A program made the translations under genes and the position numbers. A stretch of DNA of 60,880 nt from positions 1 through 60,880 of the IMG/VR virus record IMGVR_UViG_3300004154_000368; one strand, 5' to 3'. This DNA is from a virus. Position 1 is the stretch's first letter. Each line of letters opens with the position of its first letter. The notes below the pieces were generated by a model. The model did not search any database. It was not told the origin of the DNA and saw only the letters and a program-made list of their open reading frames with translations. Shown here one piece after another: positions 25,694-35,056 of the stretch.

Positions 25694-27097
25694 TTATTTC
25701 TTCGTATCCACTACTTTAGGTTTGGATTTAAGTTCACTCAACTTAGATAAAATATCTACAGTAGACATATATGGTCTATCATCTTTAGAGGTAGTCCAAT
25801 ATCCACGGGTATTTAAAATGTCTTTAGCAATAGCTTTATCACCAGTGAGCCTATCTGCTACTTCTAAAATAGGCATATTCATAGAAGGATCCATGTTAGC
25901 AGTGAACCAATAGTTTTGAATGAAAGCTATCTGAGTCGTGAGTTCTAAAGCTCTACGAAACATATAATCTTCATCACCCATCTTTCGAATATTTTGTCTA
26001 GTTACACTTTTTTCAGGATAGAGCATAAGTTTTGGTGATCTACTATTGGGATCAAGTAATCCATATCCTTTCATTTGTTTGAGATAATGATAATTTGTGA
26101 CTTCATTGAGGATACCTTGATACTGCGAAACAATAAATGGTAAAGTAGCACCACCAGCATTATTTTTCACTTTAACAAATGTGGTAGAGACTTCATTGAC
26201 TTCGGTATCAGGTGCATTTCCATGTGGCGCAGGATATTCAGATTTTTTATTACCATCTAAAAGTACTGTGGCTTTCTTATTTTGCAATAATGTAGAAGCT
26301 AAAAATTCAAAGCTCCCACCTACATTTTTAAAAGTCTGATCAGCTTTCATAAATTGCATATCTTTAGTGGGATGTGCCATAGCACTCATATTCTTTTTCT
26401 CATCAATGTGTGCAGTACAAATAAAATAGAGTCCATATTTTGCAGCTAATGTGGGAATGGTTCTATTAATACGTGTCTTAACTAATCCTTCTTTCATGAA
26501 GATTGTATTCATATCTGAACTATCAGTTTTAATCTTATTGTCTTCATATCTATCAGACACTGATGTAACTGTAGCATTAGACCAACTATCAGTATATGCA
26601 ATAGTTGGTTTCCACATGAGATAGGGTTTCATAGTCTTTAAATTGAGAAAAGGTGATTCAATTAAATAATCTTTTTTATGTAATTCACGTTCTTTACAAT
26701 ACGGTAAGATCACCTTATCATAAAATTCATCTAATGTCATTTGTGCACTGCTGATAAATAGGATCCTATCACTAACAGGTTTTTCATATATTGGTACAAA
26801 ATCATCATAACGAGTAGCCGATGTAATAGTTTGTTCTGATTCAAAGACTATACCTTCAGCTTCTTTATAAATAGCTAAAATACGTGCTAAGATAGATCCT
26901 GCTGCACCAGACTTATAAAGTCCTGTTTGACCACCAATGACAGTAGAACAATGGATACCACCATTGAGATACATGTGATCACCAAGACCATGTACAAATT
27001 TACCAGTAGCAAGATCGACCATAGTACCAGTGTTGAGATATGGAATAAATGACATATCATCATCAACGATATCCCGAAACTTGTCAATGAGTCCCAT
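25694..27097 (-). CDS. UvsX/RecA-like recombinase
   Basis: 467 aa. Residues 55-63 form the P-loop GGQTGLYKS, with an aromatic before the Lys as in T4 UvsX (GPSKSFKS). VFESEQTITSA supplies the catalytic Glu like the UvsX DSE, and TIAYTDSWSNA is the Walker B. SSDMNTIFMKEGLVKTRINR and GLYFICTAHIDEKK follow in UvsX order. Such proteins coat single-stranded DNA and drive strand exchange, working with gp46/gp47-like resection and SSB, all present here. Start ATG 27097 has GGTAGG upstream. It lies 12 nt after the deoxyribosyltransferase-like gene, so the two are co-transcribed. Confidence 0.75.
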   Translation of the reverse strand: MGLIDKFRDIVDDDMSFIPYLNTGTMVDLATGKFVHGLGDHMYLNGGIHCSTVIGGQTGLYKSGAAGSILARILAIYKEAEGIVFESEQTITSATRYDDFVPIYEKPVSDRILFISSAQMTLDEFYDKVILPYCKERELHKKDYLIESPFLNLKTMKPYLMWKPTIAYTDSWSNATVTSVSDRYEDNKIKTDSSDMNTIFMKEGLVKTRINRTIPTLAAKYGLYFICTAHIDEKKNMSAMAHPTKDMQFMKADQTFKNVGGSFEFLASTLLQNKKATVLLDGNKKSEYPAPHGNAPDTEVNEVSTTFVKVKNNAGGATLPFIVSQYQGILNEVTNYHYLKQMKGYGLLDPNSRSPKLMLYPEKSVTRQNIRKMGDEDYMFRRALELTTQIAFIQNYWFTANMDPSMNMPILEVADRLTGDKAIAKDILNTRGYWTTSKDDRPYMSTVDILSKLSELKSKPKVVDTKK

Positions 27098-27109
27098 ACT
27101 TAACCTACC

Positions 27110-27499
27110 TTAAGATTTATCCGGATCCACAAGATAATACACTGGTTTATCTGGTCCCATGGGGTGTTTCGCATAATTTATTTCGCTACGAGTGGATTCA
27201 CCAATATATCCACCAAGATTGACTACAAATACAAAATCAGCTAAATCAATTTTCCCTTTATGTAAAATATCAAGATTCTTTTTTTGTTCTTCAGTATATT
27301 CCATTTTATCGGCATGATTATATCCAACTACAGTTAGCACTATATATCCCATCAAACCAAAAGCAATTTCAGCTTCTTGAAATTCTAATTTGAATTTAGT
27401 GGAACCACAAAGACAAACTATTTTAGGAATACGGTCGATATGTGAATCCATTGGATGGGGTGGGAAAGGATCGGGGTATTTACTCAGATCAATCTGCAT
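27110..27499 (-). CDS. Nucleoside 2-deoxyribosyltransferase-like protein
   Basis: 129 aa; AAAGGAG upstream. IVCLCGSTKFKLEFQEAEIA at the N-terminus and KIDLADFVFVVNLGGYIGES with TRSEINYA at the C-terminus match a widespread small family related to nucleoside 2-deoxyribosyltransferases. Its members share the CGSTRF opening and the GGYIGESTRxEIxYA signature. Family members with activity cleave or transfer deoxyribose between bases; many are uncharacterised. In a phage this would fit nucleotide salvage or metabolite sensing. It is the first gene of a minus-strand unit with UvsX downstream. Confidence 0.7.
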   Translation of the reverse strand: MQIDLSKYPDPFPPHPMDSHIDRIPKIVCLCGSTKFKLEFQEAEIAFGLMGYIVLTVVGYNHADKMEYTEEQKKNLDILHKGKIDLADFVFVVNLGGYIGESTRSEINYAKHPMGPDKPVYYLVDPDKS

Positions 27500-27648
27500 T
27501 GTGATTCTCCTTTTGATTTATATTTTAGAGTCAAATGATAGACATTTTTTATAAATCATCACATTGAATTGTATCATTTACCATCTTATGATCCTACAGA
27601 TCATTGTGGGAAATATATGACACCATCTCCAAAGTGAGGGATACCCAT

Positions 27649-29628
27649 ATGGCAGATAGTAAAGTCATCCAGGATATCATGGATAATCTCCAAGATACCT
27701 CTGAAACTTTGATGAAAGTAGCTGCAGATGTAGCTGCCCAGGCTGAAGCCCTGGCTGAACATAACACTGCTTCAGGTTCACATCCTTATATTTTACAGAA
27801 AATTGAAGATCTGGATTCTGTCTCTATGGCAGATCTCAATGACGCTATCACCACACATTCAAACAATACAAGTGCACATGCTAATATTATTACTCAAATC
27901 ACGCAGACCACTGGTACTAACACCACCAGTGCTATAGGTACTCACAATACTTCTCAAAGTGCACATCCTGATCTTCGCAACACTATCAATACTCTCAATA
28001 CTGAAATGGCTACAGTGAGAAATTATCGGGTGTACATTGAACAATTGGATGATCTCTTTGGTGGTGGAGGTGGGACTATCTCTCTTCCTGCTATCCAAGG
28101 TATGGAGACACGTCTCACTACTGCAGAATACACTATTAATACCATCAATACACGTGTTGGTGATCTTACTCCTCGTGTGACTACCTTAGAGACTTCACAA
28201 ACTCAACAAAATCAGAGATTAGATACTATTGAAACTCAAGTATCTCAACATACTGCAGATATCAGTGAATTGAAAATACGTATGGATATTGCTGAAACTA
28301 AAATCAGCTCATTCTCAGGTAGTTCTCCTGATATGGTAAATCTGATTCATAATGTACCGGCTTATGTAAAGGCTAATACGCAATACAATGTAACATTCAG
28401 CGGTGTTGAGTTTGATGCTGGACAGACTTTAGCATTTTCTATTGAATCACCAACATCAGGTATTTCATTTTCAAAGACTGTTGGTATTACACAAAGTGAA
28501 ACTATTGTGATGACTATTGCTGCAGGTGTGGCACCCAATACAGTATTGCAATTTGTATTACGTGGTACACTTTCTCCAAGTAATGATACTAATGCTATTA
28601 CTATTATCACTCGTGTGGCAGTACTCCCAGATATGACTAGTTTTACTGTATCTGGTATTGGTGAAACTTCTATTGCTGGTGTGGCATATGCTTATAGTTT
28701 TACTCCGGCTATTGATTCTCAAGGTAATACCATCACATATGGTGTGGCATCTTGTTCTTCTGGTACTTGTACTCTTGATAATGCAACTAAACAGGGTGTC
28801 TTCACTCCTGCTGCAAATACTCCAAGTGGTACTGTGGTGAATATTGTATTCCGTGCTACTACTGTAAATGGATATAGTGATAAAACTATCACTACAAATA
28901 TTGCTGCATCTGTGAATATTACTGGGCTCAGCTCTACTCATCCCCTTATTTCAAAACCCAATAACTATATCAGTTTTAGTTTAAATGGTGCTACTTCTTC
29001 TGCTGGTGGTATCCGGTATAGTGTCGCTCCAAAATCAGGTAGTGTCATCGCTTTTACACCCAATACTGGAATTTCAAACAATGATCCCATTACTATGATT
29101 GTGCCCACCAATGCTTCCCGTGGTACTGATCAAACATTTGTTGTCACTGTGACTGATGCTGTCGGTGCTACTGCTATTAAAGAATTTGTTGTAAAGATAA
29201 ATTCACTTCCAGTGTCTAGTGGTATTGTTATTAACGGTATTAGCGGTGCTGTAAACTCTGGATCGACTTTAAATGTATCCTTTAGTAATGGAACTGATGC
29301 TGATAATCAAACTCTTAAATATGGTATATATAATCAAACACGCAGTAATGTACTTTTTAGTAAGAAAAATGATATCACTGCAAATGAAACGATAAACATT
29401 ACCCTGGATTATATCACTGAAAATACAACATTTATGTTTGATGTACAAGTAACTGATACTTTAGGTGAAATTAGTACAGATCTTAAAACTATATATATTG
29501 AAATGCTTCCAGTATATATTGCACAGACACCTGAAATCACTTATCCCACCGATAATGCAGTACTCTCTTCAGATGCAGTGACATTTGCATTCAGTGAACT
29601 GGTAGTCACTACTGCCACTGGTGCATAA
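27649..29628 (+). CDS. Long fibre with coiled coil and Ig/cadherin-like repeats
   Basis: 659 aa from ATG 27649 (GTGAGGG upstream). The first 240 residues are helical with three short motifs GSHPYI, SAHANI and SAHPDLRNTINTLN, the HP-type linker also seen in 31180-31746. They are followed by TRLTTAEYTINTINTRVGDL coiled-coil repeats. From about 240 on come four or so tandem beta-sandwich repeats rich in T/S/G/N (for example SGIGETSIAGVAYAYSFTPA). They resemble putative-Ig/cadherin-like surface modules. This is a classic phage fibre architecture, probably trimeric. No catalytic motif. Confidence 0.65.
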   Translation: MADSKVIQDIMDNLQDTSETLMKVAADVAAQAEALAEHNTASGSHPYILQKIEDLDSVSMADLNDAITTHSNNTSAHANIITQITQTTGTNTTSAIGTHNTSQSAHPDLRNTINTLNTEMATVRNYRVYIEQLDDLFGGGGGTISLPAIQGMETRLTTAEYTINTINTRVGDLTPRVTTLETSQTQQNQRLDTIETQVSQHTADISELKIRMDIAETKISSFSGSSPDMVNLIHNVPAYVKANTQYNVTFSGVEFDAGQTLAFSIESPTSGISFSKTVGITQSETIVMTIAAGVAPNTVLQFVLRGTLSPSNDTNAITIITRVAVLPDMTSFTVSGIGETSIAGVAYAYSFTPAIDSQGNTITYGVASCSSGTCTLDNATKQGVFTPAANTPSGTVVNIVFRATTVNGYSDKTITTNIAASVNITGLSSTHPLISKPNNYISFSLNGATSSAGGIRYSVAPKSGSVIAFTPNTGISNNDPITMIVPTNASRGTDQTFVVTVTDAVGATAIKEFVVKINSLPVSSGIVINGISGAVNSGSTLNVSFSNGTDADNQTLKYGIYNQTRSNVLFSKKNDITANETINITLDYITENTTFMFDVQVTDTLGEISTDLKTIYIEMLPVYIAQTPEITYPTDNAVLSSDAVTFAFSELVVTTATGA

Positions 29629-29630
29629 AA

Positions 29631-29670
29631 TATATCCATGGGTGGGGAGCAATCCCCACCCATGGATATA
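29631..29670 (+). terminator. 18-bp hairpin terminator candidate
   Basis: TATATCCATGGGTGGGGA, loop GCAA, exact complement; starts 2 nt past the fibre stop. Confidence 0.75.
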
Positions 29671-29728
29671 TAAAAATGTATCTAATATGTATCTCTTATG
29701 ATTTCAAATACTACAGGAGGAAATCATT

Positions 29729-30436
29729 ATGAGTAAATATCTACTCCTTATCTCTAAATCCAATGAACATATGCACCATATGTGTTCTATTGATGAATGG
29801 AATAATCTCTCTCCAGAAGATCATGAAAATTATACTAAAGTCACTGTAGAGAATGATCCACCCCAATATGATGTATTTAATGAAATGGCTATCGTTGGTG
29901 ATATCAAGGAACTTATTTTAAATATCAACACTGAAACGAATAGTGTGAAAGCTGATTGGAAGATCATCCCAGTTCAATCTCATGTAAAAATTGAACGTAT
30001 CAATCAATACAATCACATCATGATAAAAAATTATTCAGATGCATTTATCAAATTTCTTAACCAACAGAGAAATACATATTTATACACTACGAGATCTAAA
30101 GTAGGTGATAAACATTATGAATTACTTATGGATCTTGAAATGATTTACAATGAATTTCAGAATAGAAATTTAAGATATCCATTTGTATTTCCAGTCAATG
30201 AACTCATCAAGATGGAATCACCAGATATTATTGATCCCATTGAACCAGATAAACAACAGTTTATGCGTATACCTGGATACATTGAATTTGATGGATTTGC
30301 TATGCAACAATTGATGTTTGAATATAAAAAGAAAATCAAAGAAGCTTATGCGGATTTTGGTAAACGTATCAAAGAAGACCATATTTCAAATTATGCTGAT
30401 TTGATACGACATTATAAAGTGAATACTCAACAATAA
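29729..30436 (+). CDS. Hypothetical protein, 235 aa
   Basis: Start has CAGGAGG upstream. No recognised domain. The chain is charged, with His/Met clusters near the N-terminus (HMHHMCSIDEW) and a helical C-terminus (MFEYKKKIKEAYADFGKRIK). It is a single-gene plus-strand unit, flanked upstream by the fibre hairpin and downstream by a perfect palindrome. AT-rich like most genes here. Confidence 0.55.
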   Translation: MSKYLLLISKSNEHMHHMCSIDEWNNLSPEDHENYTKVTVENDPPQYDVFNEMAIVGDIKELILNINTETNSVKADWKIIPVQSHVKIERINQYNHIMIKNYSDAFIKFLNQQRNTYLYTTRSKVGDKHYELLMDLEMIYNEFQNRNLRYPFVFPVNELIKMESPDIIDPIEPDKQQFMRIPGYIEFDGFAMQQLMFEYKKKIKEAYADFGKRIKEDHISNYADLIRHYKVNTQQ

Positions 30437-30439
30437 CAT

Positions 30440-30469
30440 GATAGGGATGCCCCATGGGGCATCCCTATC
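30440..30469. terminator. 30-nt perfect palindrome between convergent genes
   Basis: GATAGGGATGCCCCA followed by its exact complement with no loop base. Four nt after one stop and six before the other. Confidence 0.7.
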
Positions 30470-30474
30470 TAGCA

Positions 30475-30975
30475 TCAAGGAAAGTAAGTGTGAGGTGTAA
30501 TACACAAATCAATATCTTTCTCTTTTCTACGTAAAAATACTTCAGTATTGATTGCATCATTTAACTGAATTGGTGTATACCACCGATCTTGTACATATTT
30601 AAAATTTGATCTCAAGGCATGTAAACAAAACTCAGTACAGAACCATCTGTAAGTACTATTAGCTAAAGCAATGAATGGGCCCAATAACAAAGCTATCCAA
30701 TCATATTTACACCCTTCTTCATGTTTGCATATTTCCATGATAAGTTGTTCTTCTTCTTTAGTGATCCATTCAAGATTGTGCACTCTCCACTTTTCTCTAT
30801 TATCGAGATCTTTAATAGTAGTGAATCTTGTACCACCATCACTGGGTGATGCACCAAATACCATATTGTTACTAAAGACCAATTCACAGTGATAGCATTT
30901 ATCACGGGTAACAAATTTGATCAGACGATCAATATAATCCTCTGGATCCCCGATCCTAAATGCTATACGCATCAT
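30475..30975 (-). CDS. Permuted papain-fold (NlpC/P60-like, YiiX/YycO type) protein
   Basis: 166 aa. The start is taken at 30975, where ATGA overlaps the stop of the upstream gene; a frame to 31026 is also open. CYHCELVF near residue 29 gives the catalytic-type His, and RWFCTEFCLHAL (about 112-120) gives the Cys. That order, His before Cys, is the permuted NlpC/P60 arrangement. DWIALLL and the run-on to the Cys motif also fit. Such proteins are amidase, thioesterase or peptidase-like enzymes; substrates are often unknown. The DNA context (zinc protein and fibre parts upstream) does not define the role. Confidence 0.55.
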   Translation of the reverse strand: MMRIAFRIGDPEDYIDRLIKFVTRDKCYHCELVFSNNMVFGASPSDGGTRFTTIKDLDNREKWRVHNLEWITKEEEQLIMEICKHEEGCKYDWIALLLGPFIALANSTYRWFCTEFCLHALRSNFKYVQDRWYTPIQLNDAINTEVFLRRKEKDIDLCITPHTYFP

Positions 30976-31190
30976 GACGTGGCTGCTGAAATGGAGATAT
31001 CTGCCATATGATTGCATTTTGAACAATAAGTGTTAGCTACTAAAGTAGATCCATTTTTATTGATAAAAGTTTTTCCACCAACGACCAATTTACTACCACA
31101 AATAGGACAATAGTTGAGCATTGGAGGTTTGATAGCTTTAGCTGTAACAGCTTTAGCATCTGCATCAGTGATAGTGATCTCAGGACACAT
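30972..31190 (-). CDS. Small zinc-ribbon protein
   Basis: 72 aa from ATG 31190, preceded by GGAGG inside the 3' end of the upstream gene; the two overlap by 11 nt. The protein has two Cys pairs (YCPICGSK and TYCSKCNH), a two-knuckle zinc ribbon. Small zinc ribbons in phages often bind nucleic acids or subunits of polymerases. Here the gene is translationally coupled on both sides (overlaps upstream, ATGA overlap downstream), so it belongs to the 30475-33454 operon. Confidence 0.6.
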   Translation of the reverse strand: MCPEITITDADAKAVTAKAIKPPMLNYCPICGSKLVVGGKTFINKNGSTLVANTYCSKCNHMADISISAATS

Positions 31191-31746
31191 ATTCAAATTC
31201 CTCCATGACTTGAGCAATAGCAGCAGCTTTAAGTGCAGCAGCTGATTGATAATCGAGTGCAATAGCAGCAGCTAGATCATTTTTATTTTCCATCTTAGCA
31301 GCTAACCATGCACTTTGAAGACCCTGTAAGATAGGCGTGAATTCATCTTCGATTGCTTTGAGTCTAAGGGCTAATGCAGTCTCTGGATCAGTGGGATCTT
31401 GTGGATCCAATACATCCAATCTACTTTTGAGCTCAGTCACTTTTGTATTTACATCAGCGATAGCAGTCAAGAGACTGGGGTGTGCAGTGCTGATCCCATC
31501 ATGTGTACTGACCATTTGAGTCATCATCGTAGTGGCATCATTGACTAAAATAAATCCAGTAGCATCGACTACATCTGTAATCAAATCACGGATATCAGGG
31601 TGTGCTTCTTCTGAAGATTCATGGTCCATCAATGATTGTTTTACATTATCAAGTTTTGTACAAGCAGTTTGTAATTCAGCTATAGCAGCATTAACTGCAT
31701 TAAGTAACCCCTGTTCAGATAACTTATCGCCAATGGTATCGCCCAT
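31180..31746 (-). CDS. Coiled-coil protein with AHP linker motifs, probable fibre part
   Basis: 188 aa, start with AAAGGAG. Two motifs, SSEEAHPDIRDLITDVVDAT and STAHPSLLTAIADVNTKVTE, match the linker of the 27649 fibre. Between and around them are heptad helices. It has no C-terminal domain, so it may be a stalk, connector or chaperone for the larger protein encoded just upstream (31760-33454). Separated from that gene by 13 nt. Confidence 0.55.
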   Translation of the reverse strand: MGDTIGDKLSEQGLLNAVNAAIAELQTACTKLDNVKQSLMDHESSEEAHPDIRDLITDVVDATGFILVNDATTMMTQMVSTHDGISTAHPSLLTAIADVNTKVTELKSRLDVLDPQDPTDPETALALRLKAIEDEFTPILQGLQSAWLAAKMENKNDLAAAIALDYQSAAALKAAAIAQVMEEFEYVS

Positions 31747-31759
31747 GACATTTACTCCT

Positions 31760-33454
31760 TTAAGGATTCTGTGCTACTGGAATTTCCAGTGCAGTGATAC
31801 GGCTTTGCATATCAGTCAATGTATTGGTAAGTGTAGCTACAGCATTTTGTAATCGGAGAACTATGTTCGCAGTAACATCTTCAGTACGTACACGTGTAAC
31901 GATATATGGGATCAGTTGATCGGAAATATTAAAGGGGATAGTTGGGATGTAATATTGATTCCTGAGATGTGTAAAGAGTTGTACATCTTTAAGACCAATG
32001 GTCCCAGTACCAGTCCAATCAACAATAGTAAATCTATATTTACTCATAATGACACTATCTGACACTACAGCCAATTTAAACTTCCCATAGGTCTCAGTAT
32101 TTATATCAAAGGTTTTATCGTGGAGTGTATGCCACTGTGTTCCATCATAACCTTCTACCAACCAATGAATGGGTCTAACACCATCAGGCTTAGGATAAAT
32201 AGTATATGCTGATATGATATTATTCAATCCAGTCACTTCAAAATATTCAGCTACAGCAGCGTTATCAGTCTGATCACTATTCCAAGAGATAGTGTTGTTT
32301 ACATTAGCAATAGAGTGTGGATCTGGAGTAGTCACTACTACACCAGTCAAGTCATCTATTTTGTCATATTCATATTGGATGAGTCCATATAAATCGGGTT
32401 CAATATATACATTCAAGAGTCTACCATCTACTGGCACTCTATTGATAGGGGTCACTTTTGTATCTCTTGTCATGTAAATGATATCACCGATCTCTTCATG
32501 CTTCATTCCAATACCAAGATCTTTAAAAGGGACCACATAGACAAACCCCTTAGGAGCTTCGATATTGGGCATCATGAGACTGTTTTTATTGCGTCCATAG
32601 AGATAGAGTCTTTTGAGACCAGGAGTGAGTGTAGCATCTTCAGTCATATACCATTGAGAAAAAGTAAATTTGATATGTTTGACTTCAGTAGGAGTGGGAG
32701 TATCATAGCTACGATCTTCACCAGTCTGCCATTTAGGCTCATCAGTGATAGTCTCTATCTCATACCAAGTGATACCATCTAAAGATCCTTCGAGTGTCCA
32801 TTGTTTGGGTGAAGGAGCATCCATGAATGGTGCACTGACATGACCTAATCGAGAGATGATATCATATCCATCTAAGATATAAGTATCAAGTCCTTTGAAT
32901 TCGATAGTGAGTGTACAAGTAGTGGTACCAGCATCTGTGATCCATTGATCTGTGACCCAATGAACATTTTCTACATCTATTGGTTTATTGAATATATTCC
33001 AAGCATAGAGATTTTCATCGACACTACTGGCAGTCACTTGGACGATAGTCATATCACCATCTGTGATGACTGGATTGATACGGACACTCTCACTATAGAC
33101 TTCTTCCAGACTAAGAGCTATATCACCAGTGACTATTTGACCTTCTAATGGAATAAGTTCTGGGTAAATAGATAAAGCTTTCCTTTGGATGAGTCTTGGC
33201 ATAGTCCGATACCACTTCTCATCAAATCCACCCATATGTTCATGACCTACACCACTATATTGATTGGGATGTCTATGTGGGGGAGTGAGATCAAATGTCT
33301 GACCACACCCAATTTTAAACTCTTGTGTCGTAGTATTGTAGACTGGTACACCAGGTGGGATGGGCTTTGTCATAGCCCTCAAATTAGCATCAGTATCCGC
33401 AGGTACGTTAGTCAGTAACGTAGCTGTGTTTTTCTTTGTCTTACTACCAGCCAT
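31760..33454 (-). CDS. Virion surface-type protein with discoidin-like domains
   Basis: 564 aa; AAAGGAG upstream. Residues 70-100 hold a His-rich HRHPNQYSGVGHEHMGGFDE segment before a charged start of the main body. The middle and C-terminal thirds each contain a region whose sequence order fits an F5/8 type C (discoidin-like) beta-sandwich. One includes PKQWTLEGSLDGITWYEIET, the other HWLVEGYDGTQWHTLHDKTF. The repeated xW.LEGS.DG..W..L pattern is typical of those sugar-binding folds. Likely a host-recognition or decoration protein of the tail, operonic with the coiled-coil gene. Confidence 0.6.
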   Translation of the reverse strand: MAGSKTKKNTATLLTNVPADTDANLRAMTKPIPPGVPVYNTTTQEFKIGCGQTFDLTPPHRHPNQYSGVGHEHMGGFDEKWYRTMPRLIQRKALSIYPELIPLEGQIVTGDIALSLEEVYSESVRINPVITDGDMTIVQVTASSVDENLYAWNIFNKPIDVENVHWVTDQWITDAGTTTCTLTIEFKGLDTYILDGYDIISRLGHVSAPFMDAPSPKQWTLEGSLDGITWYEIETITDEPKWQTGEDRSYDTPTPTEVKHIKFTFSQWYMTEDATLTPGLKRLYLYGRNKNSLMMPNIEAPKGFVYVVPFKDLGIGMKHEEIGDIIYMTRDTKVTPINRVPVDGRLLNVYIEPDLYGLIQYEYDKIDDLTGVVVTTPDPHSIANVNNTISWNSDQTDNAAVAEYFEVTGLNNIISAYTIYPKPDGVRPIHWLVEGYDGTQWHTLHDKTFDINTETYGKFKLAVVSDSVIMSKYRFTIVDWTGTGTIGLKDVQLFTHLRNQYYIPTIPFNISDQLIPYIVTRVRTEDVTANIVLRLQNAVATLTNTLTDMQSRITALEIPVAQNP

Positions 33455-33480
33455 GTGATGGATCTCCTTTTAAAAAAGAT

Positions 33481-33708
33481 TTATTGACTATCGGATTCGA
33501 AAGCAGTCTGACACTGGATACAACGTGTAGTGTGTGGTACAGCGATCACACGTTTAGCTGGGATGATCCCACCACAGTCTTCACAATACCTCTCACCATT
33601 GATATCTGTATATTTAATGGATTGAGATTTGAGCATGGCCTGATGTGCTTGTATACACATCTGATCATGATGACTCGACTGTTCATATGCCAAATCGCAT
33701 GCATCCAT
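33481..33708 (-). CDS. DksA/TraR-family C4 zinc finger protein
   Basis: 75 aa. C42, C45, C63 and C66 in YCEDCGGIIPAKRVIAVPHT and RCIQCQ give the diagnostic DksA/TraR finger with the PAxR spacer. TraR-type proteins of this length bind the secondary channel of bacterial RNA polymerase and mimic DksA/ppGpp. The N-terminal half is a short helix pair lacking the long DksA coiled coil, as in TraR. Because the phage also encodes its own polymerase beta', the target may be the host enzyme. Start has AAAGGAT upstream. Confidence 0.7.
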   Translation of the reverse strand: MDACDLAYEQSSHHDQMCIQAHQAMLKSQSIKYTDINGERYCEDCGGIIPAKRVIAVPHTTRCIQCQTAFESDSQ

Positions 33709-33792
33709 GTATGAGATCCTTTTGATGTCATATGGTGTAGTAAAAACCTATAAGATGCTTTAAAATCTACTCTTGTTTTTCATTAGATGTTG

Positions 33793-33812
33793 AAATATAT
33801 ATCATATTTTTG
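33793..33812 (+). promoter_or_regulatory. Phage promoter motif next to a ribosome binding site
   Basis: AAATATATATCATATTTTTG, shared motif; the closing TG runs into GGAGG of the gene at 33827. If the G is the start site, the 5' leader would be only about 15 nt. Confidence 0.6.
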
Positions 33813-33826
33813 GAGGTAAACAATAT

Positions 33827-34642
33827 ATGCATTTTCATCAGCCATACACACCTACCATACGTTTTGCTACAAGTTGTCCCAGCACATATAAATTCAATTT
33901 TAATATTGGGCTCATACGGAATCTTGAATTAGATTTTACATCACCAATATTTGTTAGTGTAGAATACAATGAAATACACACACTCTTACGATTTACATTT
34001 ACTAACGATATCACATCTATTCAACATGCAAATCGATCCACTGTCTTAAAGACGTGTATGGAAATACGTAATACATATGTATTTGATTGGCTCTTTTCTA
34101 CATTTACAAAAGATATGATACATAATCAAAGATACAAACTCCTTGCAGATGGAAAAAATATATTCATATTAAATATCAATAAAAATGATATACTATTATT
34201 TTTGGAATATGATAATTTAACTTGGACACATTTTAAATCAAATGCTAGCAATTTATCCAATGCTGTCATTTCGATACATGAAATCTCTACACGTACTGAT
34301 ATTAATACACCACATAATATTCGATTAGCCAATTGGACAAATGTTACTGCAAATATATTGGATCTCCCTATTCTAAAGAGTGCTACATTTGACTATGATA
34401 CTGATCTCAATAAATATGTCATTGTATTTAATAGAAAGTTTGATTATCACAAAATCAGATATGAACCTACACGTCAACAATACACTATGGGCATACCAGT
34501 ATTTATCTATGTTAAATTAAGGACACATTTTCATATCACTGATAAAAATAAGACACATAAATTTCATCTCATTAAACACCCCACACGTACAAATACTGCT
34601 ATTATAAATGCACATATTTTATCTAAAGCAGAATTGATCTAG
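33827..34642 (+). CDS. Hypothetical protein, 271 aa
   Basis: GGAGG lies 10 nt upstream. The sequence is beta-strand rich with many aromatic/His/Thr positions and a basic C-terminus. I recognise no family or catalytic motif. First gene of an operon running to 36495, behind a promoter motif. Function cannot be assigned. Confidence 0.5.
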   Translation: MHFHQPYTPTIRFATSCPSTYKFNFNIGLIRNLELDFTSPIFVSVEYNEIHTLLRFTFTNDITSIQHANRSTVLKTCMEIRNTYVFDWLFSTFTKDMIHNQRYKLLADGKNIFILNINKNDILLFLEYDNLTWTHFKSNASNLSNAVISIHEISTRTDINTPHNIRLANWTNVTANILDLPILKSATFDYDTDLNKYVIVFNRKFDYHKIRYEPTRQQYTMGIPVFIYVKLRTHFHITDKNKTHKFHLIKHPTRTNTAIINAHILSKAELI

Positions 34643-34678
34643 GATACATTGATCTAGATATACTGATAGGAGCTACTC

Positions 34679-35056
34679 ATGCTCTTTACTTCATATTTTG
34701 CTAGGAGTAGAGACTTTCCATCTACTGCTAGGCAGATAGCCATCTGTAGGTATCCACCCAAATGGTACACTGGATATGTCTATCCACAACTAGCACCTAC
34801 AGCTTCTCTCTTAGAGAGATACAAAGCAAAGGAGATCACTGAAGAACAATATAAAGATATCTATTGGTCAGAGACTCTCTCACTGTTTGTACCAGAGCAT
34901 CTCTATCCATATCTGGACACTGGTCCACTCACTTTCATCTTGTGTCATGAGGAATCTACCGTGTTCTGTCATAGACATCTGGTAGCACAATGGATCAATC
35001 TCTCTTATGGGGAGACTCTTGTCACTGAGTATACTGGATCAAAAGGAGATAGATAG
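34679..35056 (+). CDS. DUF488-family protein
   Basis: 125 aa; TAGGAG upstream. The pattern TSYFARSR, CRYPPKWYTG, YPQLAPTASLLERYK and a closing FCHRHLVAQWI follows the DUF488 family. Those proteins are small, widespread in bacteria and archaea and of unclear biochemical role; they share an ARSR / CxxPxW / CHRxxVA signature. The stop abuts the ATG of the next gene. Confidence 0.75.
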   Translation: MLFTSYFARSRDFPSTARQIAICRYPPKWYTGYVYPQLAPTASLLERYKAKEITEEQYKDIYWSETLSLFVPEHLYPYLDTGPLTFILCHEESTVFCHRHLVAQWINLSYGETLVTEYTGSKGDR

